The notes under the pieces are model-generated. The model had not been told where the DNA came from. It did not search any database and saw only the letters and a list, made by a program, of their open reading frames with translations. 64,000 nt of DNA, taken from the NCBI RefSeq assembly GCF_000427095.1, contig NC_021487.1, positions 1 to 64,000 on the forward strand. The letters are read 5' to 3'. Both the position numbers and the translations under genes were made by a program. Below, piece by piece: positions 26,308 through 35,364 of the stretch (position 1 is its first letter; the number at the start of each line of letters is the position of its first letter). The stretch is from Chthonomonas calidirosea T49 (GTDB lineage: Bacteria > Armatimonadota > Chthonomonadetes > Chthonomonadales > Chthonomonadaceae).

Positions 26308-26913
26308 CTATCGGGGCGAGCTGTTAGAGCCGAAGTCGTTCTCGCCGGTGGACGGTTGTTGAACTCCATTTTGGGAGGTATTGTCGGTTGAAGTTGGATT
26401 TTGGTTCTCAGGACTTAGGGGCGTTGGCGGTTGCACGCTTGAGTTATCAGGGGACTTCGGCTGGGGTGACGAGCTATTGAAGGAATTTTGAGGTAAGGCA
26501 CTACTGTTTTGCGGGACGGAGTTCGGAGCCGAAGCGTTTGTGGACGGAATAACAATAGGCCCTCCTGCCCCCTGCCCGCTCCCATTGTTGGTAGGTTGAG
26601 CCGGCGGGGTGGGAGTGGTTGCTCCTGGCAGGGAAGTGGCTTGTTGGACAGGTGGGGACGTTGAGGAGGTGGGCAAATTAGAAGTCGGCTGACTCGTTTG
26701 TGGGGGGGTAGGTAAGGGATTTTGCGAAACCGGAGCACTGTTGGGAGTGTCCGGTCCTTTCCCTGTGGGGATATAACGAGACAATACAAAGAAACCAAGC
26801 AGAAAACAGGAGGTGCCAAGTAGGATGAAAAGCAGCGTGTTCAAGAAGAGGCGCATCGTGGGAGAGCGCTGCTTCTGGGGAGATATGTAGTTCATTCGGC
26901 TTCGACCGGCCAT
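26308..26913 (-). CDS. Membrane-anchored disordered protein
   Basis: The 201-residue product has one membrane helix (FLNTLLFILLGTSCFLLGFF, about residues 22-42). A long extracytoplasmic tail follows, almost wholly Pro/Ser/Thr/Asn/Gln, with no folded domain visible. Such proteins are often wall-spanning linkers. It stands 60 bases downstream of the ADP-ribosylglycohydrolase gene. I do not recognise a family, and the low-complexity tail makes homology unreliable. Confidence 0.65.
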   Translation of the reverse strand: MAGRSRMNYISPQKQRSPTMRLFLNTLLFILLGTSCFLLGFFVLSRYIPTGKGPDTPNSAPVSQNPLPTPPQTSQPTSNLPTSSTSPPVQQATSLPGATTPTPPAQPTNNGSGQGAGGPIVIPSTNASAPNSVPQNSSALPQNSFNSSSPQPKSPDNSSVQPPTPLSPENQNPTSTDNTSQNGVQQPSTGENDFGSNSSPR

Positions 26914-26976
26914 TTCATCGTTCTCCTTTGGAGGCGTTAAGGCGACCGAGTACGCGCTTGTATTGACTATGTAACA

Positions 26977-27921
26977 TTATACCTGCTGCTGGGTGGTTTG
27001 AGTTAAAAGGAAAAGGCGATCGGCGAGAGATTGCAGTCGGTCGCGATCTCGAAGGAGTTCAAGCCACTGGGTTGGGATGGCCGTGCAACCGTGGAGGGCT
27101 CCGGCAAGGGCACCCGTAATGGAGCCGACGACGGCGGCATCGCCGCCATGGTTTACGGCTACGATCAGCGCGTTTTCAAAGCGGGTGGTCTGCATTAGGG
27201 AGCGCAGAGCCACTTCCAGCGTTTCGGGAGCACTGCCAGCAGGGAAAGTATCTAGGGAGGGATCTCCGGCCCGTTCTATAGCAAGGGCAATATCAGCGGG
27301 AAGCTCTAAGGCTGCCCTATGAACTTCGTGATAGGCTGTCTCTTTGTCAAGCCCAGCTACCAGATAGGCGAGCATTAGGTTCAGCGCAACACAGGCTGCC
27401 TCGCTATTCGGGTGTGCATGGGTAATGCGGGAGAGGATGGAGGAGAGAACGGGAAGATACTGAGGGCTATGGTAAAAAAAGAGCGCTAATGGGGCGCAAC
27501 GTCGCAGGGAGCCGCTTGAAGCCCACTCTGGATTCTCTTGATATACCGCGAAACTTGCCTCTTCCCATGGGGTACCCTGAGCGGTTCGTTCCAGCACCTT
27601 ACGGGTGTGCTCTCCGATGGTACGTGGATTTCTCCGGTACCAATCTACAAAGCGCCCGGCAATGTCGTCGGGGTCAAAAACCTGTTTCTTCAAGAGGCTA
27701 TTGGCCGTTTCTAGGGCAAGCTCGATCTCGTCTGTCCAATCTCCGGGGGCTAGCCGTAGCCAGCCGCCACCCACCAAATCGGTAACCGCTCGCTCCGGAT
27801 CGGAAGGAGGCAGGGAATCGAGAGGGGCACCGAAAGCGTCGCCCAAGGCCAACCCCAGAAGAACGCCTCGAAAGCGGTTACGTAGAACTTCTGGCAAAAT
27901 CGGCATCGGCAAGAAGGCCAT
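26977..27921 (-). CDS. ADP-ribosylglycohydrolase family protein
   Basis: The 314-residue helical product has the family start FRGVLLGLALGDAFGAPLD, the metal-binding region WTDEIELAL, and the C-terminal GGDAAVVGSITGALAGAL, the equivalent of GGDTDT. These enzymes remove ADP-ribose from proteins or small molecules using Mg ions (DraG/ARH type). WTDEIE replaces the common WTDDT, and GGDAAV lacks the second aspartate, so metal binding may be altered. The cellular target is unknown. Confidence 0.85.
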   Translation of the reverse strand: MAFLPMPILPEVLRNRFRGVLLGLALGDAFGAPLDSLPPSDPERAVTDLVGGGWLRLAPGDWTDEIELALETANSLLKKQVFDPDDIAGRFVDWYRRNPRTIGEHTRKVLERTAQGTPWEEASFAVYQENPEWASSGSLRRCAPLALFFYHSPQYLPVLSSILSRITHAHPNSEAACVALNLMLAYLVAGLDKETAYHEVHRAALELPADIALAIERAGDPSLDTFPAGSAPETLEVALRSLMQTTRFENALIVAVNHGGDAAVVGSITGALAGALHGCTAIPTQWLELLRDRDRLQSLADRLFLLTQTTQQQV

Positions 27922-27953
27922 TTTGCACGTGTTGCCTTATGATCAAGAGTTCA

Positions 27954-28190
27954 TCAGGCGGTTGATAGTCCAAGAAACTCTTTCATCACCTGAATGAGCT
28001 GCTTGCGGTCTTCTGGGTCGGCAAGTTGAAGCCCGTAGTGGTTGATGTAGAGCACCTGTTGGGCTAACCACTCTTGCCAGCAATCGGGGCATATCTGGTT
28101 TTGAATGGTCTGCCCAAGCGAGCCGCCCATGGGAGGTTCACTAAGGGCTTCTACGTTGCGCCCACAGCGTCTGCAAGTGATCTTGGCCAT
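27954..28190 (-). CDS. YggX-like Fe(II)-trafficking family protein with zinc-ribbon cysteines
   Basis: The 78-residue product aligns with YggX in the core EALSEPPMGGSLGQTI, DCWQEWLAQQVLYINHYGL and DPEDRKQL, the pattern PPxPGxxG, WQEWLxxQtxLINEyxL, dpexR. YggX limits oxidative damage to iron-sulfur proteins. Unlike E. coli YggX, this form has CRRC near residue 6 and CPDC near residue 38, giving a possible metal site. ATG 28190 is chosen over a longer start because GGGGAG lies just upstream and the family begins here. Confidence 0.78.
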   Translation of the reverse strand: MAKITCRRCGRNVEALSEPPMGGSLGQTIQNQICPDCWQEWLAQQVLYINHYGLQLADPEDRKQLIQVMKEFLGLSTA

Positions 28191-28337
28191 TTGCCAACTC
28201 CCCTTTTCTGCTTTGTTGGTCTGTACGGCATAGTCTACCGTATTTTTGCTTTTTCGTTCACATAACAAAGGGTTTCTGCCTGCCAAGTAGGATGTGTTGC
28301 CGACGAACTGAAAACAAGGCTGGGCAACGGGGAGTTT

Positions 28338-29075
28338 TCAAGCGCTTTCGATGGCTCTAAGCCATGAGAGCAGGGTGGCACGCGAACGGTCGGGGGCTTC
28401 GAGGTGAGAGGTTTCTAGAGTTGCGATCTGATGGGTAGGACCTAGGAGGGCAGCCAGCTCCTTCACCTGATCCACCGAAACCACGATATCTTGAGTGCCG
28501 GCGATGCAGAGTATCGGCAGGAAGGGTAGCTGAGGAAGGGTTAGGCTATCAAACTGTTCAAGGAATTGTATAATGGAAACCCCGTTAATGTAATCGGCGC
28601 GTTGGCGCAGCATGGCTTGCCCTACGGGCGTAAGAAAGCCTCGTATGGGATGCGTGCCCGTACAGAGAGTGGCTACACCAGCAACCCTATCCGGATGCTT
28701 GGCGGCGGCCATGATCGCTCCATATCCACCCATGGAGTGGCCGACGGTTACGACACGTTTTGCACGAGTTGCATGCAGCCACAGCAACGCCTCACAGGCG
28801 TTCTCAACAATCTGTTCCGGATGATACAGTTCCCCACCGGTGCCACCCAACTTATGCCCTACAAAGTCAAAGGTAAGACAAGGGTAGCCGTGAGCCGATA
28901 GGTAGTTTGCCAGCCCATCCAGGCTATATTTGCCCGACGTAAGGCCGTGCATGAGAAGCAGCGAAAAGGGTTTTTGCGAGGGTTGGGCTGTTTGGTAAAA
29001 CAAGCCATCCAACGTCCCCACAGAGGAAGGAATGTGTACTTTTTCTAGATAGACTGCAGGGTGAATAGGCGTCAT
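28338..29075 (-). CDS. Alpha/beta hydrolase (serine aminopeptidase/lysophospholipase-like)
   Basis: The 245-residue product has the oxyanion segment LLLMHGLTSGKYSL, nucleophile elbow GHSMGGYGA, an acid in AGTQDIVV, and a catalytic His in ETSHLEAP. This is the complete alpha/beta-hydrolase triad. The start at 29075 overlaps the lnt stop by 4 bases (ATGA), so I reject a start 40 codons upstream. The substrate is unknown; neighbours do not define it. Confidence 0.85.
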   Translation of the reverse strand: MTPIHPAVYLEKVHIPSSVGTLDGLFYQTAQPSQKPFSLLLMHGLTSGKYSLDGLANYLSAHGYPCLTFDFVGHKLGGTGGELYHPEQIVENACEALLWLHATRAKRVVTVGHSMGGYGAIMAAAKHPDRVAGVATLCTGTHPIRGFLTPVGQAMLRQRADYINGVSIIQFLEQFDSLTLPQLPFLPILCIAGTQDIVVSVDQVKELAALLGPTHQIATLETSHLEAPDRSRATLLSWLRAIESA

Positions 29076-30646
29076 GGTTGGTCTGCCTTGCGCTTCCACG
29101 TTTGCACTATGAAGAGACCTCCCAATAGAAGGGCGCAGAGCCCTACAAACCAGTCTCCGAAACGGACGTAGGGAGTCTGCCCGTGCAAGAGACACATGGG
29201 ATGGACCAAGAAACCTTCTTGATTGATGGGCAGCCTCGCCAGCAGATGACCTTCAGCGTCTATCATGCAGGTTATACCGGTGGTGGTGGAGCGCACCACT
29301 TGGCGGCGGTTTTCGATGGCTCTTAACACTACGGCCGCCAGATGTTGTTGCATGGCGGCACGGCTAAGAAACCAAGAATCGTTGCTGATGGTGACTAGAA
29401 GGGAGGCTCCTCGCCGCGTGAAGGAGCGAACACGGGCGGGATACATAGACTCGTAGCAGATAAATGGGCCGATGGTCAACGAAACCCCGTTAGAGAGAGT
29501 TGTTTGCAGCGGCCGTCCATGGCGGCCTGGCGTAAGATCGGTTGTCGGGAAGTTAAAAAGACGCCCAAAAAGGGGAGAGAGAAGGCTGCGGAACGGAATG
29601 AACTCTCCAAATGGGACAAGCTGCTGCTTAAAATACACCTGGGGATGTGCAAGTTCGGGTGCAAACAGAACAGCCGCATTATGATCGGCTCCCTTTGCGT
29701 AGATTTCGGCTCCAGTGAGAATAGCGGCGTTTGTGGTCTTGGCGAGTTGCTGGAAGAAAAGATAGCCTGACGGATTCTGAATCGGGTCGTAGGGAGAGGC
29801 GGATTCTGGAAACACATACAGCTGCGGGGCGGGTGCATGGGCCTTAGCTTTCATTGCAAGATGGTTCATGATTTGAAGTTGTGTGGCAGGCGATGGAGTT
29901 TGGTAGGAGGAGACGTTTGTCTGCAGATCGGCTACTTGGAGCGAAGGCCCAACATCGTGTTGTTGTAGGCGTGCAAGGCCATAGAGGCAGACCATAACGC
30001 TAAGGGTACAAGCGGCCCAGAGCCGTCGTGGTCGGAGGGGCTGATCACGCCCCATCCAAAAATAGGCGAGCGCCCCGTTTACGAGCATCATAAGAAAACT
30101 TACCCCGTAAGCTCCGGTGAAATCCGCGATTTGCAGAATGGGTAGGAACCGATATTGGGTATAGCTCAACTGTGCCCAAGGCATGCTAAGGGGGCCAAGT
30201 GTACGGGCCCACTCCATGACCACCCAGGCCGCCGCCAGTGCGGTGACGGCCCACTGTTCGGGCACATTGCGGTCGAGCCACCAAGCGACACCTGCCCACA
30301 GCGCGAAGAAACCCGCTAAAATGAAGGTCAGACCGAACCAGGCGATCCAGCCGATGGCGGAGCCAGTCCACGCGCTGATCGTAAGCCCTATCCAATACCA
30401 GAGAGGGCCGAGGAAAGCCCAGCCGAAAAGATAGCCTCGCCATGCGGCCTGAGCGAAATGGCGGGCTCTTAAAACGCTCACAACAAGAGGTGCCAGGGCG
30501 ACCCAAGCGAGTGGCCATAGTCCCGCAGGAGGGTTGGCCAGCCAGAGTAGGAGGCCAGACAGAAGTGCCAGTCGTAGCCCCCATGGCGTTCGGGGAGGCA
30601 CCGTTCGGGTTGGCTCCGTCTTGGAGCCTATCTCTTCTGCGATCAT
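29072..30646 (-). CDS. lnt: Apolipoprotein N-acyltransferase
   Basis: Lnt adds the third acyl chain to lipoproteins at the inner membrane. The product has about six N-terminal membrane helices and a C-terminal carbon-nitrogen hydrolase domain. Its catalytic triad is visible as Glu in YVFPESASPYD, Lys in YFKQQLVPFGEFIPF and Cys in PFICYESMYPARV. The ATG at 30646 gives about 524 residues, the family's usual length. An in-frame ATG at 30874 would add 76 charged residues and cannot be excluded. The presence of Lnt fits a diderm organism. Confidence 0.9.
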   Translation of the reverse strand: MIAEEIGSKTEPTRTVPPRTPWGLRLALLSGLLLWLANPPAGLWPLAWVALAPLVVSVLRARHFAQAAWRGYLFGWAFLGPLWYWIGLTISAWTGSAIGWIAWFGLTFILAGFFALWAGVAWWLDRNVPEQWAVTALAAAWVVMEWARTLGPLSMPWAQLSYTQYRFLPILQIADFTGAYGVSFLMMLVNGALAYFWMGRDQPLRPRRLWAACTLSVMVCLYGLARLQQHDVGPSLQVADLQTNVSSYQTPSPATQLQIMNHLAMKAKAHAPAPQLYVFPESASPYDPIQNPSGYLFFQQLAKTTNAAILTGAEIYAKGADHNAAVLFAPELAHPQVYFKQQLVPFGEFIPFRSLLSPLFGRLFNFPTTDLTPGRHGRPLQTTLSNGVSLTIGPFICYESMYPARVRSFTRRGASLLVTISNDSWFLSRAAMQQHLAAVVLRAIENRRQVVRSTTTGITCMIDAEGHLLARLPINQEGFLVHPMCLLHGQTPYVRFGDWFVGLCALLLGGLFIVQTWKRKADQP

Positions 30647-30978
30647 ACCCCTACGTTTTACCCGATAAGCGGCATCTAAGGCGGGTATAATGTCTTCTGG
30701 GCGTATTCTGGAGGAGCGTTCTCGTATGATTTTAAAGAATGCTTCCCAACTCTTGTGAGAAAGGAACTTAAGATAATTTAACCATCTCCGATGTTTGTCG
30801 CCGTAACTGCCTTTTTGAGAAGGAAGACTTCTGAATTTAGGGAGAATCTGGGATAGCGAACTTTTCGCATCCAATGCTTGTTTCTCTAAGGAGCTATGTC
30901 GCTCACTCGCGCGCTCTTATGAGACTTAGAGTTTTAGAAACTAGGTTGGCAAATGAAGGAGATGGATAGGATAAGAGG
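30647..30978. other. Intergenic region between lnt and the PIN/TRAM gene
   Basis: If lnt starts at 30646, this 332-base stretch separates divergent genes. It is mostly open in the lnt frame up to 30874. A TATAAT at 30686-30691 on the plus strand has no good -35 partner, so no promoter is called. Confidence 0.4.
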
Positions 30979-32217
30979 ATGTCTATACGTAAGTTTTTAA
31001 CGATACTCTTTGCTGCAGTGTTTGGTGTTACCGGCTTTTGGGTGGGACTACTCATTCATAGTGCGGTAGCGCATGCCACGGCAGGGTCGAGGCTTTCGTC
31101 TCTGTTGCAGCTTATTAAAGATGTATCCGATAGCTTCCCCATCTATCCTCAAGTGTTGATGGTATGTTTAGGAGCTCTTGGGGTGTGTTTTGGGGTTATC
31201 CTGGGCCCTAAAGCGGCTAGAGCGTTGGAAAACGCGGGAGACGCGCTTGAGCGGATGCCTGCTCGAGATAAGGTGGCCATCGGTTTGGGCTCTATTGTGG
31301 GGTTGTTTATCTCTTTGGTTTTTGCGCCCTTTCTGTTGCGTGTGCCCTATGGCATCGGAATTTTTCTGCTCATTCCGGTGACGGTGGCCTCGTTCTATCT
31401 GGGCATTCGAGGAGCGCTTGGAATGAAGGATGAGTTTGCCTTTTTACGCCCCGCTCCGGAGATAGAGACCGATGCAGGCCCTGGGCCTAACGTGAAGATT
31501 TTGGATACGAATGTGATTATAGACGGGCGGATTGCCGACATCTGTCGAACGGGGTTTTTGGAGGGCACGCTCTACGTGCCTGGATTTGTGCTGGAAGAGC
31601 TGCAGCATATCGCCGATTCAAGCGATGATTTGAAGCGTGCCCGCGGACGCCGGGGGCTTGACATTCTTAACAGTATGCAGAAGGATTTGCCGCTTGTCGT
31701 GCGTTCGTGGGACAAGCTGCTCGACCGCGCCTCTCAACATGAACCTGTGGATACGCGCCTTGTGAAGTTGGCCAAGGCTCTCGATGCGACCATCGTCACC
31801 AACGATTTCAACCTCAACAAGGTTGCTGCTTTGCAGGGAGTGCCTGTTCTGAACGTCAACGAGCTAGCCAACGCCATCAAGCCGGTTGTGTTGCCGGGTG
31901 AGAAGATGCGGGTGTGCATTGTGAAAGAGGGGAAGGAGCCGGATCAGGGCGTGGCCTACCTTGATGATGGCACGATGATCGTGGTGGAAGATGGGCGTAA
32001 CAGCATCGGTTCCACAGTAGATGTCATTGTAACAAGCATTTGGCAGACGGCTGCCGGTAAAATGATCTTCGCACGCATACAGACATCAGAGGACAATGAG
32101 AATGGAGATTCCGGAGAATCCACACCATCAACCCAATCGTCCCATTCTACCGGATACACAGCACGTCGGGGTGATAATACCGGCCGCCGGACAAGCAAGA
32201 AGGTTTTTGAGCGGTAG
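30979..32217 (+). CDS. PIN/TRAM domain membrane protein (YacL-like)
   Basis: The 412-residue product has four or so membrane helices (residues 1-150). A PIN domain follows with the acidic residues in KILDTNVIIDGRIADI, VLEELQHI and VTNDFNLNKVA. A TRAM-like beta domain comes next (GEKMRVCIVKEGKEPDQGVAY). A Ser/Thr-rich disordered tail overlaps ispDF by 122 bases. PIN domains are usually ribonucleases. This architecture is conserved upstream of ispD in many bacteria. Confidence 0.88.
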   Translation: MSIRKFLTILFAAVFGVTGFWVGLLIHSAVAHATAGSRLSSLLQLIKDVSDSFPIYPQVLMVCLGALGVCFGVILGPKAARALENAGDALERMPARDKVAIGLGSIVGLFISLVFAPFLLRVPYGIGIFLLIPVTVASFYLGIRGALGMKDEFAFLRPAPEIETDAGPGPNVKILDTNVIIDGRIADICRTGFLEGTLYVPGFVLEELQHIADSSDDLKRARGRRGLDILNSMQKDLPLVVRSWDKLLDRASQHEPVDTRLVKLAKALDATIVTNDFNLNKVAALQGVPVLNVNELANAIKPVVLPGEKMRVCIVKEGKEPDQGVAYLDDGTMIVVEDGRNSIGSTVDVIVTSIWQTAAGKMIFARIQTSEDNENGDSGESTPSTQSSHSTGYTARRGDNTGRRTSKKVFER

Positions 32218-33409
32218 CAACAAGATTTGGGCGGAGCTTGCAGGGCGTTCCTTGCTACAGCATGTACTAGCCGTCTTCGAGGCGCATCCAAGGATAGGTG
32301 CCATCGTTGTTGTCGCGGGTGCTGCAGAGCGAGAGGCGGTTGAAGAAGTTGTTAAAGACTATAGGAAAGTTCTCCGTGTGGTGGCCGGGGGAGCGACTCG
32401 AGCCGAGTCGGTATATCACGGGCTTGAGGCGCTCCCCGAAACCTGTGAGTATGTGCTGGTGCACGATGCCGCTCGTCCTTTGCTCTCTTTTGCCCTCATC
32501 GAAAGGGTTTTGGAGGCTACCGTTCGTTTCGGGGCTGCGGTGCCTGGGCTTCCTCTTGCCGACACCGTAAAAAGGGTAGATGAAGAGGGATTTGTGCGGG
32601 CAACGGTGCCACGAACGGTGCAGACGGCGGAGGGTACGATTGGTGGATTAACAGCTGTGCAGACACCGCAGGCCGCACGTGTAGAGCTTTTGCGGCGCGC
32701 CTATGCCCGTTGGGCTTCTCAAGATGGGGAGCCTACCGATGAGGCCTCACTCATTGAGGCTTTAGGCGAGCCGGTAGCCGTTGTAGAGGGTGATTTTTTC
32801 AATATCAAGATCACGCGTCCAGAGGACCTGCCGCGGGCCGAGCAGTTCTATACGCTGCTACATCCTCAATCGGAGAAGGAGACAATGCCCGAACCGCACA
32901 AGAAAGAGGCGGATTGGTGTTACCGAACCGGTTTTGGATACGATGTGCACGCGTTCGCAGAGCCTCTATCGGGCCGAAAGCTTGTGCTTGGCGGGGTGGA
33001 GATACCCTACTCGCGTGGACTTGATGGGCATTCGGACGCCGATGTGTTACTGCACGCTATTTGTGATGCGCTGCTCGGCGCGGCCTCGTTGGGAGATATC
33101 GGCATTCTTTTCCCCAATACCGATCCGGCCTATCGGAATATCTCGAGTCTGAAGCTGCTGAAAGCCGTGCGGGAGCGACTGGAGGAGGTCGGATGGCAGA
33201 TCGAAAACGTGGATGCCACTGTTATTGCGGAGGCACCGAAGCTTAAACCTTATCGCGAGCGCATTCAACAGACGATTGCGGATTGCTTAAAGGTCGCCTC
33301 GGAACGCATTAGTGTGAAGGCGACCACAAACGAGCGAATGGGCTTCATCGGTCGTGAAGAGGGCATCGCCTGTTCGGCGGTGGCGACGATTCGGCGTAGT
33401 CTTTCTTGA
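32096..33409 (+). CDS. ispDF: Bifunctional IspD/IspF (MEP isoprenoid pathway)
   Basis: The 437-residue fusion carries 2-C-methyl-D-erythritol 4-phosphate cytidylyltransferase (IspD: VGVIIPAAGQARRF, VHDAARPL, TAVQTPQAA) in residues about 24-255. The cyclodiphosphate synthase (IspF: GFGYDVHAF, LDGHSDADVLLHAICDALLG, KATTNERMGFIGR) follows. These are steps 3 and 5 of the MEP pathway. ATG at 32096 lies within the upstream gene. The first 23 residues are Pro/His-rich and not part of the fold, so the true start could be slightly later. IspH is encoded at 62292-63221. Confidence 0.93.
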   Translation: MRMEIPENPHHQPNRPILPDTQHVGVIIPAAGQARRFLSGSNKIWAELAGRSLLQHVLAVFEAHPRIGAIVVVAGAAEREAVEEVVKDYRKVLRVVAGGATRAESVYHGLEALPETCEYVLVHDAARPLLSFALIERVLEATVRFGAAVPGLPLADTVKRVDEEGFVRATVPRTVQTAEGTIGGLTAVQTPQAARVELLRRAYARWASQDGEPTDEASLIEALGEPVAVVEGDFFNIKITRPEDLPRAEQFYTLLHPQSEKETMPEPHKKEADWCYRTGFGYDVHAFAEPLSGRKLVLGGVEIPYSRGLDGHSDADVLLHAICDALLGAASLGDIGILFPNTDPAYRNISSLKLLKAVRERLEEVGWQIENVDATVIAEAPKLKPYRERIQQTIADCLKVASERISVKATTNERMGFIGREEGIACSAVATIRRSLS

Positions 33410-33435
33410 CAGTAAATGTAGAGGCCGATTATAAT
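33406..33435 (+). promoter_or_regulatory. Consensus sigma-70 promoter for hrcA
   Basis: TTGACA (33406-33411, overlapping the ispDF stop codon) and TATAAT (33430-33435) are separated by 18 bases. This is a perfect match in both boxes. No CIRCE inverted repeat lies between it and the hrcA start. Confidence 0.75.
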
Positions 33436-33537
33436 ATTTTTTGAGAGTAACCGGCCCTTGTAGTATCTTTGAACGGTTGTGAGAGGATAGACAACAGAAT
33501 GACGAAGATTTGGCATTGAGGGAGGCTGTCTTAGAGG

Positions 33538-34578
33538 ATGATGACGTTGGATGGTCGAAAGGTGCGTATTTTGCAGACGGTTGTTGAAGACTATGTTCAG
33601 ACGACTCGACCGGTGGGCTCCGAGCGCTTGATGGAGCTTTGCGACCTTGGTTGTAAGCCAGCGACCATTCGAAATGAGATGGCGGAGATGGCCGATATGG
33701 GATATTTGGCGCAGCCACATACCTCAGCCGGGCGCATACCCACCGATTTAGGTTATCGCTACTACGTAGATGAGTTGATGGATAGCCGTTCCTCCTTAAA
33801 GCCGGAAGAGGTACAGCAGATACGCTTGCCTCAAGGGGAGGTAGAAGAGCTACTGCAGCAAACCTGTCGCATTCTGGCTCATCTCACGCATTATGCGTCT
33901 ATTGCAACGCATCCGGTAACCGAGAGCGTGCGTCTGCGTCGAGTTTACCTGGCGGAGGCCGACGCCCGGCATCTTCTGCTGGTGGTGCTACTATCCACGG
34001 GGCATGTCGAACATCTTTTGTTAGAGAGCGAAGTGATACCCTCCTCGATAGATCTCTTGGCGCTATCGGGCTACTTGCACTCGATAACGGCCGGGTATAC
34101 GCTTGAAGAGACTCTGCGAGGGATTCCTTTGAGCACAGTCCCTCAAGAGTTTTTAGGTTATCGGCGCCTACTGCAGCAGGTACTGCAGGCGCTTGCACAG
34201 ATGGCCGCTTCGCTCTCCAATCGGCGGGTCTACTTAGAGGGCACGGGCCAGCTGTTACGGCAGCCGGAATTTCATGATATCCAGCGTCTGGAGATTCTCT
34301 TGAACGCCTTAGAGCAACACCAGGCGCTTCTGCAGGTGCTTAGCCGGGTCAGCGCGCAAGGCCGTTCCTATAGCGTCGTCATTGGCTCAGAGAATGAGTG
34401 GGAGCCACTTCAAGCGTGTGCCATTGTGACGACCACGTATGAGGTGGCCGGCCAGCCGGTTGGCTATTTAGGGGTCGTTGGCCCAACCCGCATGGAGTAT
34501 TGGCGGGCTACAGCTGCCGTTCAGGTTATGGCACAGAACCTCTCGAACGTATTAACCAATCTAAGCTTAGCTTCGTAG
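33538..34578 (+). CDS. hrcA: Heat-inducible transcription repressor HrcA
   Basis: The 346-residue product matches HrcA. The N-terminal winged-helix region reads RKVRILQTVVEDYVQTTRPV with GCKPATIRNEMAEM, and HTSAGRIPTDLGYRYYVD follows. The C-terminal GAF-like regulatory domain continues to ATAAVQVMAQNLSNVLT. HrcA normally binds CIRCE elements before dnaK or groE operons. I find no CIRCE repeat upstream of hrcA or grpE here, so its targets are elsewhere. grpE follows about 195 bases later. Confidence 0.93.
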   Translation: MMTLDGRKVRILQTVVEDYVQTTRPVGSERLMELCDLGCKPATIRNEMAEMADMGYLAQPHTSAGRIPTDLGYRYYVDELMDSRSSLKPEEVQQIRLPQGEVEELLQQTCRILAHLTHYASIATHPVTESVRLRRVYLAEADARHLLLVVLLSTGHVEHLLLESEVIPSSIDLLALSGYLHSITAGYTLEETLRGIPLSTVPQEFLGYRRLLQQVLQALAQMAASLSNRRVYLEGTGQLLRQPEFHDIQRLEILLNALEQHQALLQVLSRVSAQGRSYSVVIGSENEWEPLQACAIVTTTYEVAGQPVGYLGVVGPTRMEYWRATAAVQVMAQNLSNVLTNLSLAS

Positions 34579-34773
34579 CAAACCGTAGCTATTGTGCATG
34601 GCTCGTTGCTTGGCTTAGAAGAAGTTAGGCCTTTTGCGTGCGTATGATCCTAAGGGAATAGCACCTAACTCTGGTAGAATTTTTGTAGGGCGACCGCTGC
34701 GCATTGTATCGTGAGGGCACTCGCGAGACCGTCCGCACCGGTCGCCGAAAACCTGTTTAAGGAGGTTTGGGAG

Positions 34774-35364
34774 ATGACGATGGAAGAGAAGCCAAGTGCG
34801 GCTGAGCTAGACCAGGCTAAAGATGGACTAGCGCAGACACAGGAGGCTATAGATAAGGAACAAGAGGATGCGGAGGCAAAGCTTGAGGCTCTAAAACAGG
34901 AGCTAGAGCAGATACGAGCGCGCGCCGAACAGGCCGAAAAGGAGTTGCTCTACGCTCAAGCGGAGTTTATCAATATCTCACGTCGGAAGGAAGAGCAGTA
35001 TCGCGCCGATCAAAAGTATGCGGTTAGTGAACTCGTAAAATCGCTTTTGCCTGTGCTCGATAACTTTGAGCGGGCTCTGCAGGCGGCCGAGCAGACACGC
35101 AACTTTGAGGCCTTGTTGGAGGGAGTGCGCTCGACGCAACGCCTGCTACAAGACGCTTTGCAGAAGGTGGGGCTTGTGCCCATAGAGGCCGTTGGTAAGG
35201 AGTTCGATCCGAAGCTACATGAGGCGATCGGTCCGGCCGAGTCGGAGGATCTACCGCCTCATACCGTGGCCGAGGAGGTGCAGCGCGGCTATCTGCTACA
35301 CGATAGGGTGTTAAGGCCCGCGTTGGTACGAGTGGTACAAGAAAAGGAGCACAGCGAGGCTTGA
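34774..35364 (+). CDS. grpE: Nucleotide exchange factor GrpE
   Basis: The 196-residue product has the GrpE layout. A long N-terminal coiled coil (EEDAEAKLEALKQELEQIRA-type heptads) leads to EFINISRRKEEQYRADQKYA. The C-terminal beta domain carries FDPKLHEAI and VQRGYLLHDRVLRPALVRV. GrpE releases ADP from DnaK. The start is ATG 34774 with AAGGAGGT upstream; an upstream start would add 21 unrelated residues. dnaK is absent; glmM overlaps its stop by 4 bases. Confidence 0.93.
   Translation: MTMEEKPSAAELDQAKDGLAQTQEAIDKEQEDAEAKLEALKQELEQIRARAEQAEKELLYAQAEFINISRRKEEQYRADQKYAVSELVKSLLPVLDNFERALQAAEQTRNFEALLEGVRSTQRLLQDALQKVGLVPIEAVGKEFDPKLHEAIGPAESEDLPPHTVAEEVQRGYLLHDRVLRPALVRVVQEKEHSEA

Noticed and set aside
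29076-29195. Longer start for the alpha/beta hydrolase
   Set aside because: It would overlap lnt by more than 120 bases and adds Arg-rich residues; the ATGA overlap with lnt fits better.
33436-34773. CIRCE element (TTAGCACTC/GAGTGCTAA) near hrcA or grpE
   Set aside because: Only isolated partial words are present; no inverted pair with a 9-base spacer.
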